Shown: positions 9,338 through 18,407, counted from the stretch's first letter. The stretch: 64,000 bases of DNA from Prevotella sp. P5-108 (GCF_002251385.1 NZ_NPJJ01000043.1:248001-312000); one strand, 5' to 3'. Numbers and translations are program-made. The notes: generated by a model not told the origin, from the letters alone.

Positions 9338-9369
9338 AAGTGGAAAGTGCAAAATGATTTGTCTTGTGG

Positions 9370-9442
9370 TACACCCTTAGGGATTCGAACCCTAGACCCA
9401 CTGATTAAGAGTCAGTTGCTCTACCAACTGAGCTAAGGGTGC
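9370..9442 (-). tRNA. tRNA-Lys (anticodon CUU), promoter-proximal copy
   Basis: Same cloverleaf as the copy at 9265-9337, with T-loop TTCGAAT in place of TTCGAAC. The three bases after the discriminator A read CCA on the minus strand, so the CCA end is encoded here, perhaps by chance. The two genes are 32 bases apart and share one promoter and one terminator. Confidence 0.95.
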
Positions 9443-9455
9443 TCATGTTTTGACT

Positions 9456-9503
9456 TTCCTTATTTGCGAGTGCAAAGGTACGACTTATTTTGGTAACCAC
9501 AAA
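9456..9503 (-). promoter_or_regulatory. Strong tRNA promoter and shared initiation block
   Basis: Minus strand TTTG, exactly 19 bases, TACCTTTG (9473-9503). The -7 box begins a 25-base block (9456-9480) that recurs without change in front of the tRNA-Asp genes at 46856-46880. It extends through the expected transcription start into the leader. Confidence 0.85.
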
Positions 9504-10089
9504 ATTTTTCAGAACATATTTTTGAAAAAATATCAGTATTCGTGAGGCTTGGGCATCATTATACCATTGTGCGTTTGGCATACATGGATGCCATTATCAT
9601 GCGAACATATTAATAATTAATTTGTTAGACACCACCAAACCTCATCTGCAGGCACAATGCTTACCATAGGCTGCATAAAAGTCACATTCGGCACTGCTAA
9701 GAAGACATAGACAATATCCTGGCCATACCCCCCGGCTCCCCTATCCTACGACATCTCTCCCAAATGCATGTTTTTCTTGGTTTCAAAGTTTGAAACTAAC
9801 AAATCAAGGTGCGAAATGATAAAATCGAACTTTGATTTTATGGTTTCATACCTCGAACATGGAGATTATATCATCACGGCACTTTTCCAACCGTTCCGGC
9901 ACAAGTCGCTACCGACCGGCAGAGACATACTATGGAACAAGGGCGAAGGAGAAACCAGGCGCAAGCAGTCCTTTTACCGCGACGCGACGGTGGAATTGCT
10001 CGGCGTTGCAATCATCAAAACTGATGTGACGAATCACGATGACAACGGTCGGCCTGACAATAACCCAGAAAACGACCTTGCCCGATATA
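9504..10089. other. Gene-free gap with a repeat and hairpins
   Basis: No convincing gene in this stretch. Open frames on both strands (9768-10145 plus; 9930-10115 minus) lack start signals and protein-like composition. It holds the diverged repeat at 9778-9847. The rest is unremarkable mixed sequence. Confidence 0.5.
9778..9847 (+). repeat. Diverged intergenic repeat, copy A
   Basis: A 70-base unit that aligns without gaps to the reverse complement of 39392-39461, about 51 of 70 positions identical by hand count. It includes the near-palindrome GTTTCAAAGTTTGAAAC and a hairpin ATAAAATC, 7 bases, GATTTTAT. Both copies are in non-coding gaps. Confidence 0.55.
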
Positions 10090-10093
10090 AAAT

Positions 10094-10147
10094 TATCAAC
10101 TATATATTCAGGCATACTGATGTATGGCCTAAAATATATAGTTGATA
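10094..10147. terminator. Long hairpin downstream of the WG-like gene
   Basis: A perfect 15-bp outer stem (10094-10108 with 10133-10147) continues inward through an AGGCATAC/GTATGGCCT stem with one bulge. On the minus strand it is followed by ATTTTATAT. It sits 43 bases past the stop of the gene ending at 10190 and probably terminates it. Confidence 0.55.
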
Positions 10148-10189
10148 GTCACGATGCCGATGAAATCGGCGAAACAGCTGCCAGCCGTA

Positions 10190-10834
10190 TTATAATAAGG
10201 TAACCTTGCCATCCTTTACAGCCTCAAAGTACGGAGGCTCTTCGCGGAGGGTAATGTCATCGTAGATGAAGTCGGCATAAATGGTATCTTTACGGTCTGG
10301 AAGCACCAAACCCATCTTGCCGTCTTTCTGGGCTATAATAGGCATTGTGCGCAAATCATCTACATAGACGTAAGGAGTACGCAAGAAATCATATTGAGCC
10401 TTCAATATCACCTTACCCGTATGGTCAAGAATGCCATATTTGCCATTCTCTTCATATATCTGATGATACTGGATATATTTGCTTTTGATACGGGCGAGAT
10501 AGAAGTTCACCCTTTGTTTGTCGTTGATAAATTCGAGCATATAGCTGAACGTGTCGCAATAGTTGGCAATGGCTCTTGCCAGCACGACCTTGAGATCGAG
10601 GCCGTCAAGCACCTTGCGGTTCAGGTCTATATATCGGGCTATAGCCTGTTCGCGTTGTTCGGTATTGAGGTGGGCCAGCTGCTCTTCAAAGCGATGCATC
10701 ATGGCAAGCGTGCCAGACATACCTTTGATGTAACGGTGTATCTGGCGTCCCATCTCGACACAGACGAACTTGTCTATCTGCTGCTGCTCAATGGGGTCGC
10801 TATATTGCTTTTCAAAATTCTCTTGAGTTATCAT
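10190..10834 (-). CDS. Uncharacterised protein with WG-like repeat C-terminus
   Basis: A 214-residue protein without signal peptide or membrane segment. Residues 1-130 are helical and not recognised. The C-terminal third has YEENGKYGILDHTGKVILKAQYDF, then QKDGKMGLV and PDRKDTIYADFIYDDI. These resemble WG (beta-strand) repeats, in which a short G-K-x-G-hydrophobic strand pair alternates with an aspartate-rich turn. The gene lies 53 bases downstream of the HU-LysM gene on the same strand and may be part of that operon. WG repeats are known from many bacterial proteins without a single function, so none is assigned here. Confidence 0.65.
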   Translation of the reverse strand: MITQENFEKQYSDPIEQQQIDKFVCVEMGRQIHRYIKGMSGTLAMMHRFEEQLAHLNTEQREQAIARYIDLNRKVLDGLDLKVVLARAIANYCDTFSYMLEFINDKQRVNFYLARIKSKYIQYHQIYEENGKYGILDHTGKVILKAQYDFLRTPYVYVDDLRTMPIIAQKDGKMGLVLPDRKDTIYADFIYDDITLREEPPYFEAVKDGKVTLL

Positions 10835-10887
10835 ATTCTATACACTAAGTTTCATCAAAATTACCAATAATTCTTGTAAGGAGCAAA

Positions 10888-12186
10888 CTATCTCCGCTTT
10901 ATTTTAAGTTCGGGAATCTTAATCATCTGTCCTTCCTTGACTTCACGCGTGCCATTTATCGCCTCTACATAACACTCCATGCCCGGACCAAGATAATACT
11001 TGCTAATCGATGCGAGGGTCTGCCCGGCACGAACTTTTACGGTCGTTTTTACACCTATTATATTATAGGCTCCAGTGCGCACTCGGGCATCATTGTTATA
11101 CTCGGTCATGGGCTGAGACTCGGCTGCAGGCTTGTCTTCTTTTTTTGCTGCCACATGCTTGGTGCTGTCCTTATGCTGCTGCTCGACCGCTGGCTGCTGC
11201 TCGTCAACCTTGACGGGAACCGTATCTTTGGCAGTGGATTGTGGATTGGCTACAACGGCAACCTGAGGCGTCGTGGCCGTATTGGCGAGACGAGCAAAAG
11301 AACTGAAGTTGGTAAATATATAATAACCACCGCCAATGACCAAAATCAATACAACCACGACGGCGATGCCTATCAGAAGCATAAGGTGATGGGAACGCTC
11401 CAACTGTTCACGCAGGAGGTCGTTAGCTTCAGACAGTTGTTCGTTCTGCTTGCGCAAGACTTCGCTAAGCATTTTGGCACTGTCATCAACCACAGTGACG
11501 GGCATGGGCGTAGGCTCGACCGCTTCAACGGCGGGTACCTCTACAGGTTCGGGAACAGTTTCTATATTTTCTGCCTTGGCATCTTCCTTTTCCGGTTGAC
11601 AAGCAGGGGCTGCCTCCTGGGACTCAGAGGTATCTTCTCCCACTTCCTCTGCCTCTTCCACCGCTTGCGCGGCGCCTTCTATCGCTTCGTCAATCTGCGG
11701 CGTTTGCGGTTCTGCGACGGTCTTTGGTTCTTCGACCTCGGGATTTACCTGTGATTGAGTCTCAACAGGCAAAGGTTCAACGCTATGTGCAGCAGTTTCA
11801 GGCTCTTCCACATCAGTCTCGCTTTGTGACAGATTAGCGGCTTCGTCTATAGCGGTAAAGTCAACTCCTTCATTGACCATCACGGTTTCAAACTGCGCAA
11901 ATGGGCGGTTAACCAAATCTCGAAGGGTTGTATCTGGGGTAAAGGAAATCTTGTCACGGCCGGAAATCTCGATAGATTCGCCAGTATTGACATCAACGCT
12001 CTTGCGGGCACTGACTGACACCACCTTGAATGTGCCAAGCCCTTTGACCTTTACCATCTTTTCATCACGGAGGCTGTCGCAGAGGACGTCAAAGAAACTC
12101 TCGACAAACGCAAGAGCTGCCTCGGAATCAAGTTTGCGCTTCTTGGCAAGAATGGTTGCCAGCTCCTTTATGCCAACTTTACTCAT
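10888..12186 (-). CDS. Membrane-anchored HU-family protein with a LysM domain
   Basis: The 432-residue protein joins a HU/IHF-type DNA-binding domain (about 1-95, with KVKGLGTFKV and the GRDKISFTP strand) to a long acidic, proline-rich linker (110-235) and a short coiled coil (236-264). One membrane helix follows (about 268-291, LMLLIGIAVVVVLILVIGGG), and a C-terminal LysM-like domain (about 376-430, VRAGQTLASISKYY). The expected topology puts HU in the cytoplasm and LysM in the periplasm on peptidoglycan, so the protein could tie the nucleoid to the cell wall. That role is inference. Its start overlaps the end of the small HU gene by 8 bases. Proteins with this layout occur in other Bacteroidales. 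Confidence 0.85.
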   Translation of the reverse strand: MSKVGIKELATILAKKRKLDSEAALAFVESFFDVLCDSLRDEKMVKVKGLGTFKVVSVSARKSVDVNTGESIEISGRDKISFTPDTTLRDLVNRPFAQFETVMVNEGVDFTAIDEAANLSQSETDVEEPETAAHSVEPLPVETQSQVNPEVEEPKTVAEPQTPQIDEAIEGAAQAVEEAEEVGEDTSESQEAAPACQPEKEDAKAENIETVPEPVEVPAVEAVEPTPMPVTVVDDSAKMLSEVLRKQNEQLSEANDLLREQLERSHHLMLLIGIAVVVVLILVIGGGYYIFTNFSSFARLANTATTPQVAVVANPQSTAKDTVPVKVDEQQPAVEQQHKDSTKHVAAKKEDKPAAESQPMTEYNNDARVRTGAYNIIGVKTTVKVRAGQTLASISKYYLGPGMECYVEAINGTREVKEGQMIKIPELKIKRR

Positions 12187-12472
12187 CGCTTCCTCCTCCG
12201 TATTTTAATTGTTCCTTAACCGATGCTGCGGGCTTGAATCCCAAAACAAGTTTAGGGGGAACCAGCATGCGCACACCCGACGAAGGGTTGACAACAACGC
12301 GCTCCAAACGTTTCTTTACCTCAAACGACCCGAAAGACGGAATGGAAACGACTTCACCTTCGCCAAAACAGTTGGCCATCTCGTCAATAAGCGAATTAAC
12401 CAACCGCTGTGTATCGGTCTGGGTATATCCGCTGCGTTGTGACAGAGCTGCAATAAATTCCTTGTTGTTCAT
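12179..12472 (-). CDS. HU-family DNA-binding protein
   Basis: A 97-residue histone-like protein with the alpha-helical dimer base (EFIAALSQRSGYTQTDTQRLVNSLIDEMANCF), the GEVVSIPSFGSFEVKKR beta region and the arm sequence RVVVNPSSGVRMLVPPKLVLGFKP. It binds and bends DNA, normally as a dimer. It overlaps rimO upstream by 4 bases and the HU-LysM gene downstream by 8, so all three are translated from one message. Because two HU-type proteins are made side by side, heterodimers of this soluble form with the membrane-anchored form are conceivable, but the sequence does not prove it. Confidence 0.9.
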   Translation of the reverse strand: MNNKEFIAALSQRSGYTQTDTQRLVNSLIDEMANCFGEGEVVSIPSFGSFEVKKRLERVVVNPSSGVRMLVPPKLVLGFKPAASVKEQLKYGGGSDE

Positions 12473-13779
12473 ACTACTTCACCATACAAATCAAACTCGT
12501 CGGAGTCTGTAATCCTTACTTGATAGAAACGGCCTACACGCAATGGGCGTAACGCACGAATGAGAACTTCGGGGTCAACTTCGGGCGAACAGAACTCTGT
12601 GCGGCCTATATAATAGCCACCCTCCTTGCGGTCAATAATCACTTGCATGACACGTCCAACCTTGGCGGCCTCAATCTCTTCACTTATATCCTGCTGCACG
12701 GCCATAAGCTGGGCAAGTCGCTGCTCCTTGACCTCGGGTGCAACATCGTCGGCATAGTGCTGGGCACTATATGTCCCCTCTTCTTCTGAATAAGCAAAGG
12801 CGCCCATCCTTTCAAAGCGTGCCAAACGCACAAACTCGACAAGTTCATTGAAATCTTCATCGGTTTCACCTGGAAATCCGACCATGAGCGTGGTACGCAA
12901 ATGAATACCAGGCACGCGCTGGCGGATGGCCTTTACGAGGTCGATGGTTTCCTGCTTGGAGACATTGCGGTGCATGCGCTCAAGCATGTGGTCGGATATA
13001 TGCTGTAGGGCGATATCGAGATATTTGCAGACGTTGTCGTGTCGGGCCATCACATCAAGCAGCTCCATTGGGAACTGATTGGGATAGGCATAATGGAGAC
13101 GAATCCATTTGACGCCATTGATATTGGCAATGTCCTCTATCAAATCTGCAATATGACGCTTGCCATCGATATCTACGCCATAGTAAGTCAATTCCTGCTC
13201 AATAATCTGAAACTCGCAGGTGCCACCGGCAACAAGCGAACGTATCTCATCCAAGATTTCCTGCTTAGGACGCGAATGATGCTTGCCGGTAATAAGCGGG
13301 ATAGCACAATAGGCACAACGACGGTCGCATCCTTCAGCTATTTTGACATAAGCATAATGGTGAGGGGTGGTAAGATGGCGAACCGGAAGCGAATCGGGAC
13401 CAGCCAGAACGGAACCCTCAGCCGGACCTAAGTCGGCAATCAACTGATTGAAATTGAATTTGCCATAATACTTGTCCACTTCAGGAATTTCGGCCTCAAG
13501 GTCATCCAGATATCGCTGCGAAAGGCAGCCCATAACATAGAGGCGTGACAACTTGCCCTGCTGCTTACGCTGGGCATATTCCAATATCATATTGACGCTC
13601 TCTTCCTTGGCATCGCCAATAAAGCCGCAAGTATTGATTACGGCAATCTCGCCCGAAGGATGCTTAGGGTCGTGCGTACAATGATAGCCGTTGGACTCCA
13701 GCCGACGCATCAGGCTCTCTGAATCCACCAGATTCTTGGAGCATCCCATGGTGATGAAGTCGATATGATTCTTTTTCAT
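12469..13779 (-). CDS. rimO: Ribosomal protein uS12 methylthiotransferase RimO
   Basis: Radical SAM enzyme that adds a methylthio group to the conserved aspartate of ribosomal protein S12, using two iron-sulfur clusters. From the ATG at 13779 it has 436 residues. It starts MKKNHIDFITMGCSKNLVDSE, giving the first N-terminal cluster cysteine at position 13. The radical SAM motif is CDRRCAYC and a TRAM domain forms the C-terminal end (REGGYYIGRTEF region). The frame extends upstream to an earlier ATG at 13863, but that lies inside ftsY; the start at 13779 has AGGAG just before it and matches known RimO starts. It lies 16 bases after ftsY and overlaps the HU gene by 4 bases. Confidence 0.95.
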   Translation of the reverse strand: MKKNHIDFITMGCSKNLVDSESLMRRLESNGYHCTHDPKHPSGEIAVINTCGFIGDAKEESVNMILEYAQRKQQGKLSRLYVMGCLSQRYLDDLEAEIPEVDKYYGKFNFNQLIADLGPAEGSVLAGPDSLPVRHLTTPHHYAYVKIAEGCDRRCAYCAIPLITGKHHSRPKQEILDEIRSLVAGGTCEFQIIEQELTYYGVDIDGKRHIADLIEDIANINGVKWIRLHYAYPNQFPMELLDVMARHDNVCKYLDIALQHISDHMLERMHRNVSKQETIDLVKAIRQRVPGIHLRTTLMVGFPGETDEDFNELVEFVRLARFERMGAFAYSEEEGTYSAQHYADDVAPEVKEQRLAQLMAVQQDISEEIEAAKVGRVMQVIIDRKEGGYYIGRTEFCSPEVDPEVLIRALRPLRVGRFYQVRITDSDEFDLYGEVV

Positions 13780-13795
13780 GTTACTCCTGACTGTT

Positions 13796-14746
13796 TTACT
13801 TAAACAAAGAATCAACGAAATCCTTACGGTCAAAAAGTTGCAGGTCTTCCATCTTCTCACCAAGTCCGATGAACTTCACAGGCACTTTGAGCTGGTCTGA
13901 GATTCCTATAACAACGCCACCTTTGGCTGTGCCGTCAAGTTTGGTAATGGCAAGGCTGGTAATCTGGGTGACCGCACTGAACTGCTTAGCCTGCTCAAAG
14001 GCATTCTGACCGGTACTTCCGTCAAGGACAAGCATTACCTCGTCGGGTGCCTGGGGAAGAATCTTTTTCATTACGTCCTTGATTTTCTTGAGTTCGTTCA
14101 TCAAGCCCACCTTATTGTGAAGGCGGCCTGCCGTATCAATAAGCACCACATCGGCATCGTTGGCCTTGGCACTCTGAAGAGTGTCGAAAGCAACGGAAGC
14201 GGGGTCTGCACCCATCTGCTGCTTGATAACAGGAACTCCTACCCGGTCGCCCCATATCTGCAACTGCTCAACAGCAGCGGCACGGAACGTATCGGCAGCA
14301 CCGAGATAAACTTTCTTGCCAGCATGCTTGAATTGGTAGGCCAACTTGCCTATGGTAGTGGTCTTGCCCACACCATTGACTCCGACAACCAAAATAACAT
14401 AGGGCTTATGGTCGCCAGGAAGATCCCAATTTGCAAAACTATCCTTATCATTCTCAGCAAGCAGAGTTGCGATTTCGTCACGAAGGATGGCATTCAGTTC
14501 GGAGGTAGAGACATACTTGTCGCGTGCTACACGCTGCTGGATGCGGTCAATAATCTTAATGGTCGTATCGACACCCACATCAGAGGTTATCAGCACTTCC
14601 TCCAAATCATCGAGAACCTCGTCGTCAACTTTGGATTTTCCGGCAACGGCGCGCGAAATCTTCTCAAAGACACTCTGCTTGGTTTTCTCTAATCCCTGAT
14701 CCAGTGTTTCCTTCTTCTTCTTGCTAAAAAAATCAAAAATACCCAT
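13796..14746 (-). CDS. ftsY: Signal recognition particle receptor FtsY
   Basis: GTPase receptor that docks ribosome-SRP complexes at the inner membrane so that membrane proteins are inserted during translation. The 316 residues show the helical N domain (about 15-95) and the G domain with GVNGVGKTTT (122-131), the GAADTFRAAAVEQL insertion motif, DTAGRLHNK and TKLDGTAKGG. The acidic A domain of E. coli FtsY is absent, which is usual in this phylum. A TAACTTTG -7 box lies on the minus strand at 14775-14782, so ftsY probably opens the ftsY-rimO-HU operon. Confidence 0.95.
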   Translation of the reverse strand: MGIFDFFSKKKKETLDQGLEKTKQSVFEKISRAVAGKSKVDDEVLDDLEEVLITSDVGVDTTIKIIDRIQQRVARDKYVSTSELNAILRDEIATLLAENDKDSFANWDLPGDHKPYVILVVGVNGVGKTTTIGKLAYQFKHAGKKVYLGAADTFRAAAVEQLQIWGDRVGVPVIKQQMGADPASVAFDTLQSAKANDADVVLIDTAGRLHNKVGLMNELKKIKDVMKKILPQAPDEVMLVLDGSTGQNAFEQAKQFSAVTQITSLAITKLDGTAKGGVVIGISDQLKVPVKFIGLGEKMEDLQLFDRKDFVDSLFK

Positions 14747-14882
14747 GAGTAACTTGTTTATTATTATATATTTGCAAAGTTACGGTATTTTTTCCAATTA
14801 GGCGAAGCAATGTTTTCATTTCTTTAACAGCTGATAAAAAAATAAACATGGAAGAAATGAATATGAACATAATGAAATAAAA

Positions 14883-14912
14883 AACCTTGCAATCTGTAAC
14901 AATTGCAAGGTT
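14883..14912 (-). terminator. Rho-independent terminator after the C69 dipeptidase
   Basis: The stem AACCTTGCAA (14883-14892) pairs with TTGCAAGGTT (14903-14912). On the minus strand it is followed by six T. It begins about 20 bases past the stop codon at 14932 and separates this operon from ftsY. Confidence 0.8.
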
Positions 14913-14931
14913 ATATGATTTTTTTATCAGA

Positions 14932-16572
14932 CTACTCTGGAGACTGGAACTTCGTCCCTGTAGTCTTGACAAACTGGCGGGCAAACTGTTCAGGATAACC
15001 CTCTCGCTTTACACGGGCTCCCAATCCTGTCTTGGTACGCAGGAAAGTACGTCCTTCGGTGGGCTTGACAACCATATCATTGTATTTAACAATGAGGAAA
15101 GTAGCAAGTTCACGCCATGTAGCAAGCATGTTCTGAGCCTGAGTGTTGCTATAATCGTTGAGATATTTGAGAGCAGCAGCCTTATCCTTATTATATAAGG
15201 TGAGGGCTTCGTCTTCAACACTCTTTTGCTGAGCAAAATAACTATTCTCCAAACTGTCACGCACCTCACGCAAAGTGGGGAACATCTGGCTATAACGGGG
15301 ATAAACCATATTGCTTACCCAGTTGCAAACCCAATAAGCATTGCGGTCTGAGAATGTAACAGCATCAGCTCCAGGCGTATTATAACACTCGGGCTGCACG
15401 GTATTGCCACAATATATGGGAGTATAGGCTATCATATTGCCATCATCGTTACCCCACCATATAACGCCTCCAATCTCACGAGGCAACCACGAGCGCATCT
15501 GGCTGACATAACTGAAAGCAGACTGCTGGGTACTGGTCGGGCGCTCATTGAAATACTTGACGCCATCAACCGTATATGACAACGGAGTGGGACGATAAGG
15601 CATCTGCCAGATACCGCCACCCATATCAAGAGTATCGGTGGCAAGAGGAGTGCCTTCGTAATGGTCTCGCATACATGCCTGCACCTCCTGGACAGAGACC
15701 TTGTGGTCGGGAACAATCCACAAAGGCATATCTTCGGCATCTTTATCTTTACCCAATGCCCATGGGAGATAACGGTCGAAGCCCTTGTCAAAATGACGGA
15801 AGAAACTCCAAACGCGTGCGTCGCAGAATCGGCGCCCGCCGAAATCGGGAGCTGCATATACCCACTTCCAAGAGAAATCGGCGTCCTTGCCAGTAAACCA
15901 TCCCTTAGAACGAGCAAAGCTGATTACATCCTTGGAATAAAGGACATTCTTCTTGTCCTTCATATTGAATTTGCCTATGCGGCTCTGGTTGGCATGGGCA
16001 CAAATGGCATTGTCGGGAATACGCATAGCCACCCAAACCACGCTCTTGGAACCAGGTCCCTTGCCCATCATCTCCATAATCCAGGCCTCGTTGGGGTCAC
16101 AGATGGTAAATGTCTCGCCACTACTATTGAAGCCGTAAGTCTCTGCCAGCGTGGTCATCACCTCAATGGCTTCGCGGGCCGTACGGCTACGCTGAAGCGC
16201 GATGTATATAAGGCTACCATAATCAAGAATACCGGTAGGGTCTATCATCTCTTCACGTCCACCATAGGTGGTTTCGCCAATAGTAACCTGATATTCGTTG
16301 ATATTGCCAATCACATTATATGTAACAGGTGCCTCGGGGATGGCTCCATGATATTCACCATTATCCCAATCATAAATCTGGCGCATAGTTCCCTTGGGAT
16401 GAATTCCCGCAGGATAGTGGGCAAGATTGATGAACATGCCATAATCATCGGCATTATAAGTGCAGATGACCGAACCATCGGTAGAAGCCTGTTTTCCCAC
16501 AATAAAATTGGTACAGGCCATACTGCTTGCACTCACCAATGAGAAGATAAATGCTATGATATAACGATACAT
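14932..16572 (-). CDS. Secreted C69-family dipeptidase
   Basis: A 546-residue hydrolase related to Lactobacillus PepD, which cleaves dipeptides. The first 19 residues form a signal peptide ending SSMA, and the next residue is Cys20 in ACTNFIVGKQAS. In this family a cysteine exposed by processing is the N-terminal nucleophile, so here signal cleavage might itself create the active site. Downstream motifs GSVICTYNADDYG, FTICDPNEAWIMEM and AMRIPDNAICAHANQSRIG are typical for the family. It would act in the periplasm on peptides taken up from the surroundings. It lies 10 bases after nadC on the same strand and ends at a terminator. Confidence 0.88.
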   Translation of the reverse strand: MYRYIIAFIFSLVSASSMACTNFIVGKQASTDGSVICTYNADDYGMFINLAHYPAGIHPKGTMRQIYDWDNGEYHGAIPEAPVTYNVIGNINEYQVTIGETTYGGREEMIDPTGILDYGSLIYIALQRSRTAREAIEVMTTLAETYGFNSSGETFTICDPNEAWIMEMMGKGPGSKSVVWVAMRIPDNAICAHANQSRIGKFNMKDKKNVLYSKDVISFARSKGWFTGKDADFSWKWVYAAPDFGGRRFCDARVWSFFRHFDKGFDRYLPWALGKDKDAEDMPLWIVPDHKVSVQEVQACMRDHYEGTPLATDTLDMGGGIWQMPYRPTPLSYTVDGVKYFNERPTSTQQSAFSYVSQMRSWLPREIGGVIWWGNDDGNMIAYTPIYCGNTVQPECYNTPGADAVTFSDRNAYWVCNWVSNMVYPRYSQMFPTLREVRDSLENSYFAQQKSVEDEALTLYNKDKAAALKYLNDYSNTQAQNMLATWRELATFLIVKYNDMVVKPTEGRTFLRTKTGLGARVKREGYPEQFARQFVKTTGTKFQSPE

Positions 16573-16582
16573 AGGCGAAAGA

Positions 16583-17455
16583 TTAACAGGCTTTGAAACT
16601 CATATCAAGGCCCTTTACAGAATGAGTAAGAGCACCGACAGAAACATAATCTACACCTTGCTCGGCATAGCTGCGAATGGTATCAAGGGTTATATTGCCA
16701 CTCGACTCAACCTCATAACGATGATTGATGAGATCTACAGCCTTCTTGGTATCTGCCACAGTAAAGTTGTCAAGCATGATACGATTTACACCGCCACATT
16801 CAAGAACCTGATTGAGCTCATCGAAATTACGAACCTCAATCTCAATCTTCAGGTCAAGGTTGCGTTCCTTAAGATAAGCATGACAACGGTTGATAGCGTT
16901 GGATATACCACCAGCGAAATCAATATGATTGTCTTTGAGTAATATCATATCAAAAAGACCGATACGATGGTTTACGCCACCGCCAATCTTGACTGCCATC
17001 TTTTCAAGCATTCGCATACCAGGAGTGGTTTTACGTGTGTCGAGAACATGTGCACCAGTACCTTCTATACGCTCTACATAACGATGGGTCATTGTGGCAA
17101 TACCGCTCATACGCTGCATGATATTGAGCATAAGACGCTCGGTCTGCAGCAAAGACCTTACCTTGCCAGTTACAACCATTGCGATATCGCCACGATGAAC
17201 CTTGGCTCCATCATTAATGAGTACCTCTACAACCATAGTTGGGTCGAAGCGGGCAAAAACTTCCTTGGCAATTTCTACACCGGCAAGGATTCCATCTTCC
17301 TTGATGAGGAGATGAGACTTACCCATAGCATCTTCAGGGATGCAACATAGTGTGGTGTGGTCACCATCACCAATATCTTCTGCAAAAGACAAATCAATCA
17401 GTCTGTCTATTAATTCGTTAACACTCTGCATGACTTGAATAATTTTATTTGACAC
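16583..17455 (-). CDS. nadC: Nicotinate-nucleotide pyrophosphorylase (carboxylating)
   Basis: Converts quinolinate and PRPP to nicotinate mononucleotide in NAD synthesis, in the cytoplasm. The 290 residues carry the family pattern: FAEDIGDGDHTT near the start, then LLQTERLMLNIMQRMSGIAT, RKTTPGMRMLEKMAVKIGGG, LIKEDGILAG, and the C-terminal VNRIMLDNFT and YVSVGALTHS phosphate-binding region. Normal length. It sits 13 bases after the DUF4296 lipoprotein gene and 10 bases before the dipeptidase; the grouping gives no clear common pathway. Confidence 0.95.
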   Translation of the reverse strand: MSNKIIQVMQSVNELIDRLIDLSFAEDIGDGDHTTLCCIPEDAMGKSHLLIKEDGILAGVEIAKEVFARFDPTMVVEVLINDGAKVHRGDIAMVVTGKVRSLLQTERLMLNIMQRMSGIATMTHRYVERIEGTGAHVLDTRKTTPGMRMLEKMAVKIGGGVNHRIGLFDMILLKDNHIDFAGGISNAINRCHAYLKERNLDLKIEIEVRNFDELNQVLECGGVNRIMLDNFTVADTKKAVDLINHRYEVESSGNITLDTIRSYAEQGVDYVSVGALTHSVKGLDMSFKAC

Positions 17456-17467
17456 TAAATTAATGAG

Positions 17468-18403
17468 TTATTTCAACTTTGTGGGCTCTACCTTCAACGT
17501 CCTATCAATTTGCTGCACTTGCCCAGAAGCGCTTTGTGGGAGGGACAAAGGTTTGCGGGGGATTGGGGGCACATTAACCGGACGTATTTCCGATGTGTCT
17601 GCATCATTCGGTAATGTAGCCGGCTGTGGCTTGGAGTGCATTCTTACCAATTGTATGTTATTGATAAACATAAGCTGCAAAGTAGTAGCCGACTCCAGTT
17701 GGCTTTGGCTCTTGCTCAAAATAAAGTAGCCACGAATCTCCTTAATGCCTACCCGCCCATAATCAGACAAGTTTACCGTCTGATGACATGGTATAGAAAC
17801 TTGAGTGAAAGAAGAAACGATGCTGTCATTTGCCAATGTGATAGCAAGAAGCACACAAGCATTGCGCATTCCGTCTTGATAGATGAAATTACAATTAAAT
17901 GCCAATGCAAAGGCATCGCCAGCATGATATGAGGTATCACACTTTATAACAAAGCTCTTCTGATTGAATGGAGCTTGGGGAATAAGTGTAAGAGAACGCG
18001 TTTCGCTCCATACATTGGCAGTATCTCCTGTCGCACCCAATGTGCCAAGACTGCCCAACTCTGATGTCGACACTCCCAAAGAGCCTGCCTCAGCGCGCAG
18101 GCGGTCCTCAAGTTTGTCATATATCTTAGAAAGCTCGTCGGTATGACGCATATAATAGGTCAGCGAACGGTCAAACTGCTCCTGTGTAATCCCATGTTTG
18201 CGAAGAACCGCATCCTCATAAATACGCTCCCATTCTCCAGGATTCCCCTGCTGAGAAGCCAAACTCTTAGAAAGATGATAGTCGTACATAACATCCTCCA
18301 TTTCTCCACGTGACAGAATGTCTGAAGGCAAGGATGGCTTACATCCTTGCATAAATATAAGCAGAAATGAAACGGATATAAAGGAGAGTACCTCACCTAA
18401 CAT
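17468..18403 (-). CDS. DUF4296-type lipoprotein
   Basis: From the ATG at 18403 the protein has 311 residues and opens with a lipoprotein signal ending FMQGC (lipid on Cys21). The following region (SRGEMEDVMYDYHLSKSL, then ITQEQFDRSLTYYMRH) matches the DUF4296 family of Bacteroidales. The C-terminal half is beta-rich, and the last 50 residues are proline-rich. A start 69 bases upstream would lie inside lspA; the chosen start has AAAAGG just before it and sits 5 bases after the lspA stop. The order ileS, dksA-like, lspA, DUF4296 is common in the phylum. Function unknown. Confidence 0.85.
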   Translation of the reverse strand: MLGEVLSFISVSFLLIFMQGCKPSLPSDILSRGEMEDVMYDYHLSKSLASQQGNPGEWERIYEDAVLRKHGITQEQFDRSLTYYMRHTDELSKIYDKLEDRLRAEAGSLGVSTSELGSLGTLGATGDTANVWSETRSLTLIPQAPFNQKSFVIKCDTSYHAGDAFALAFNCNFIYQDGMRNACVLLAITLANDSIVSSFTQVSIPCHQTVNLSDYGRVGIKEIRGYFILSKSQSQLESATTLQLMFINNIQLVRMHSKPQPATLPNDADTSEIRPVNVPPIPRKPLSLPQSASGQVQQIDRTLKVEPTKLK

Positions 18404-18407
18404 CCTT

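Noticed and set aside
9768..10145. 125-codon open frame on the plus strand in the gap
   Set aside because: Its front end lies in the intergenic repeat and its back end in the long hairpin; no ribosome-binding site and no family resemblance.
13780..13863. Longer start for rimO
   Set aside because: It would overlap ftsY by 68 bases; the inner ATG has a ribosome-binding site and matches known RimO starts.
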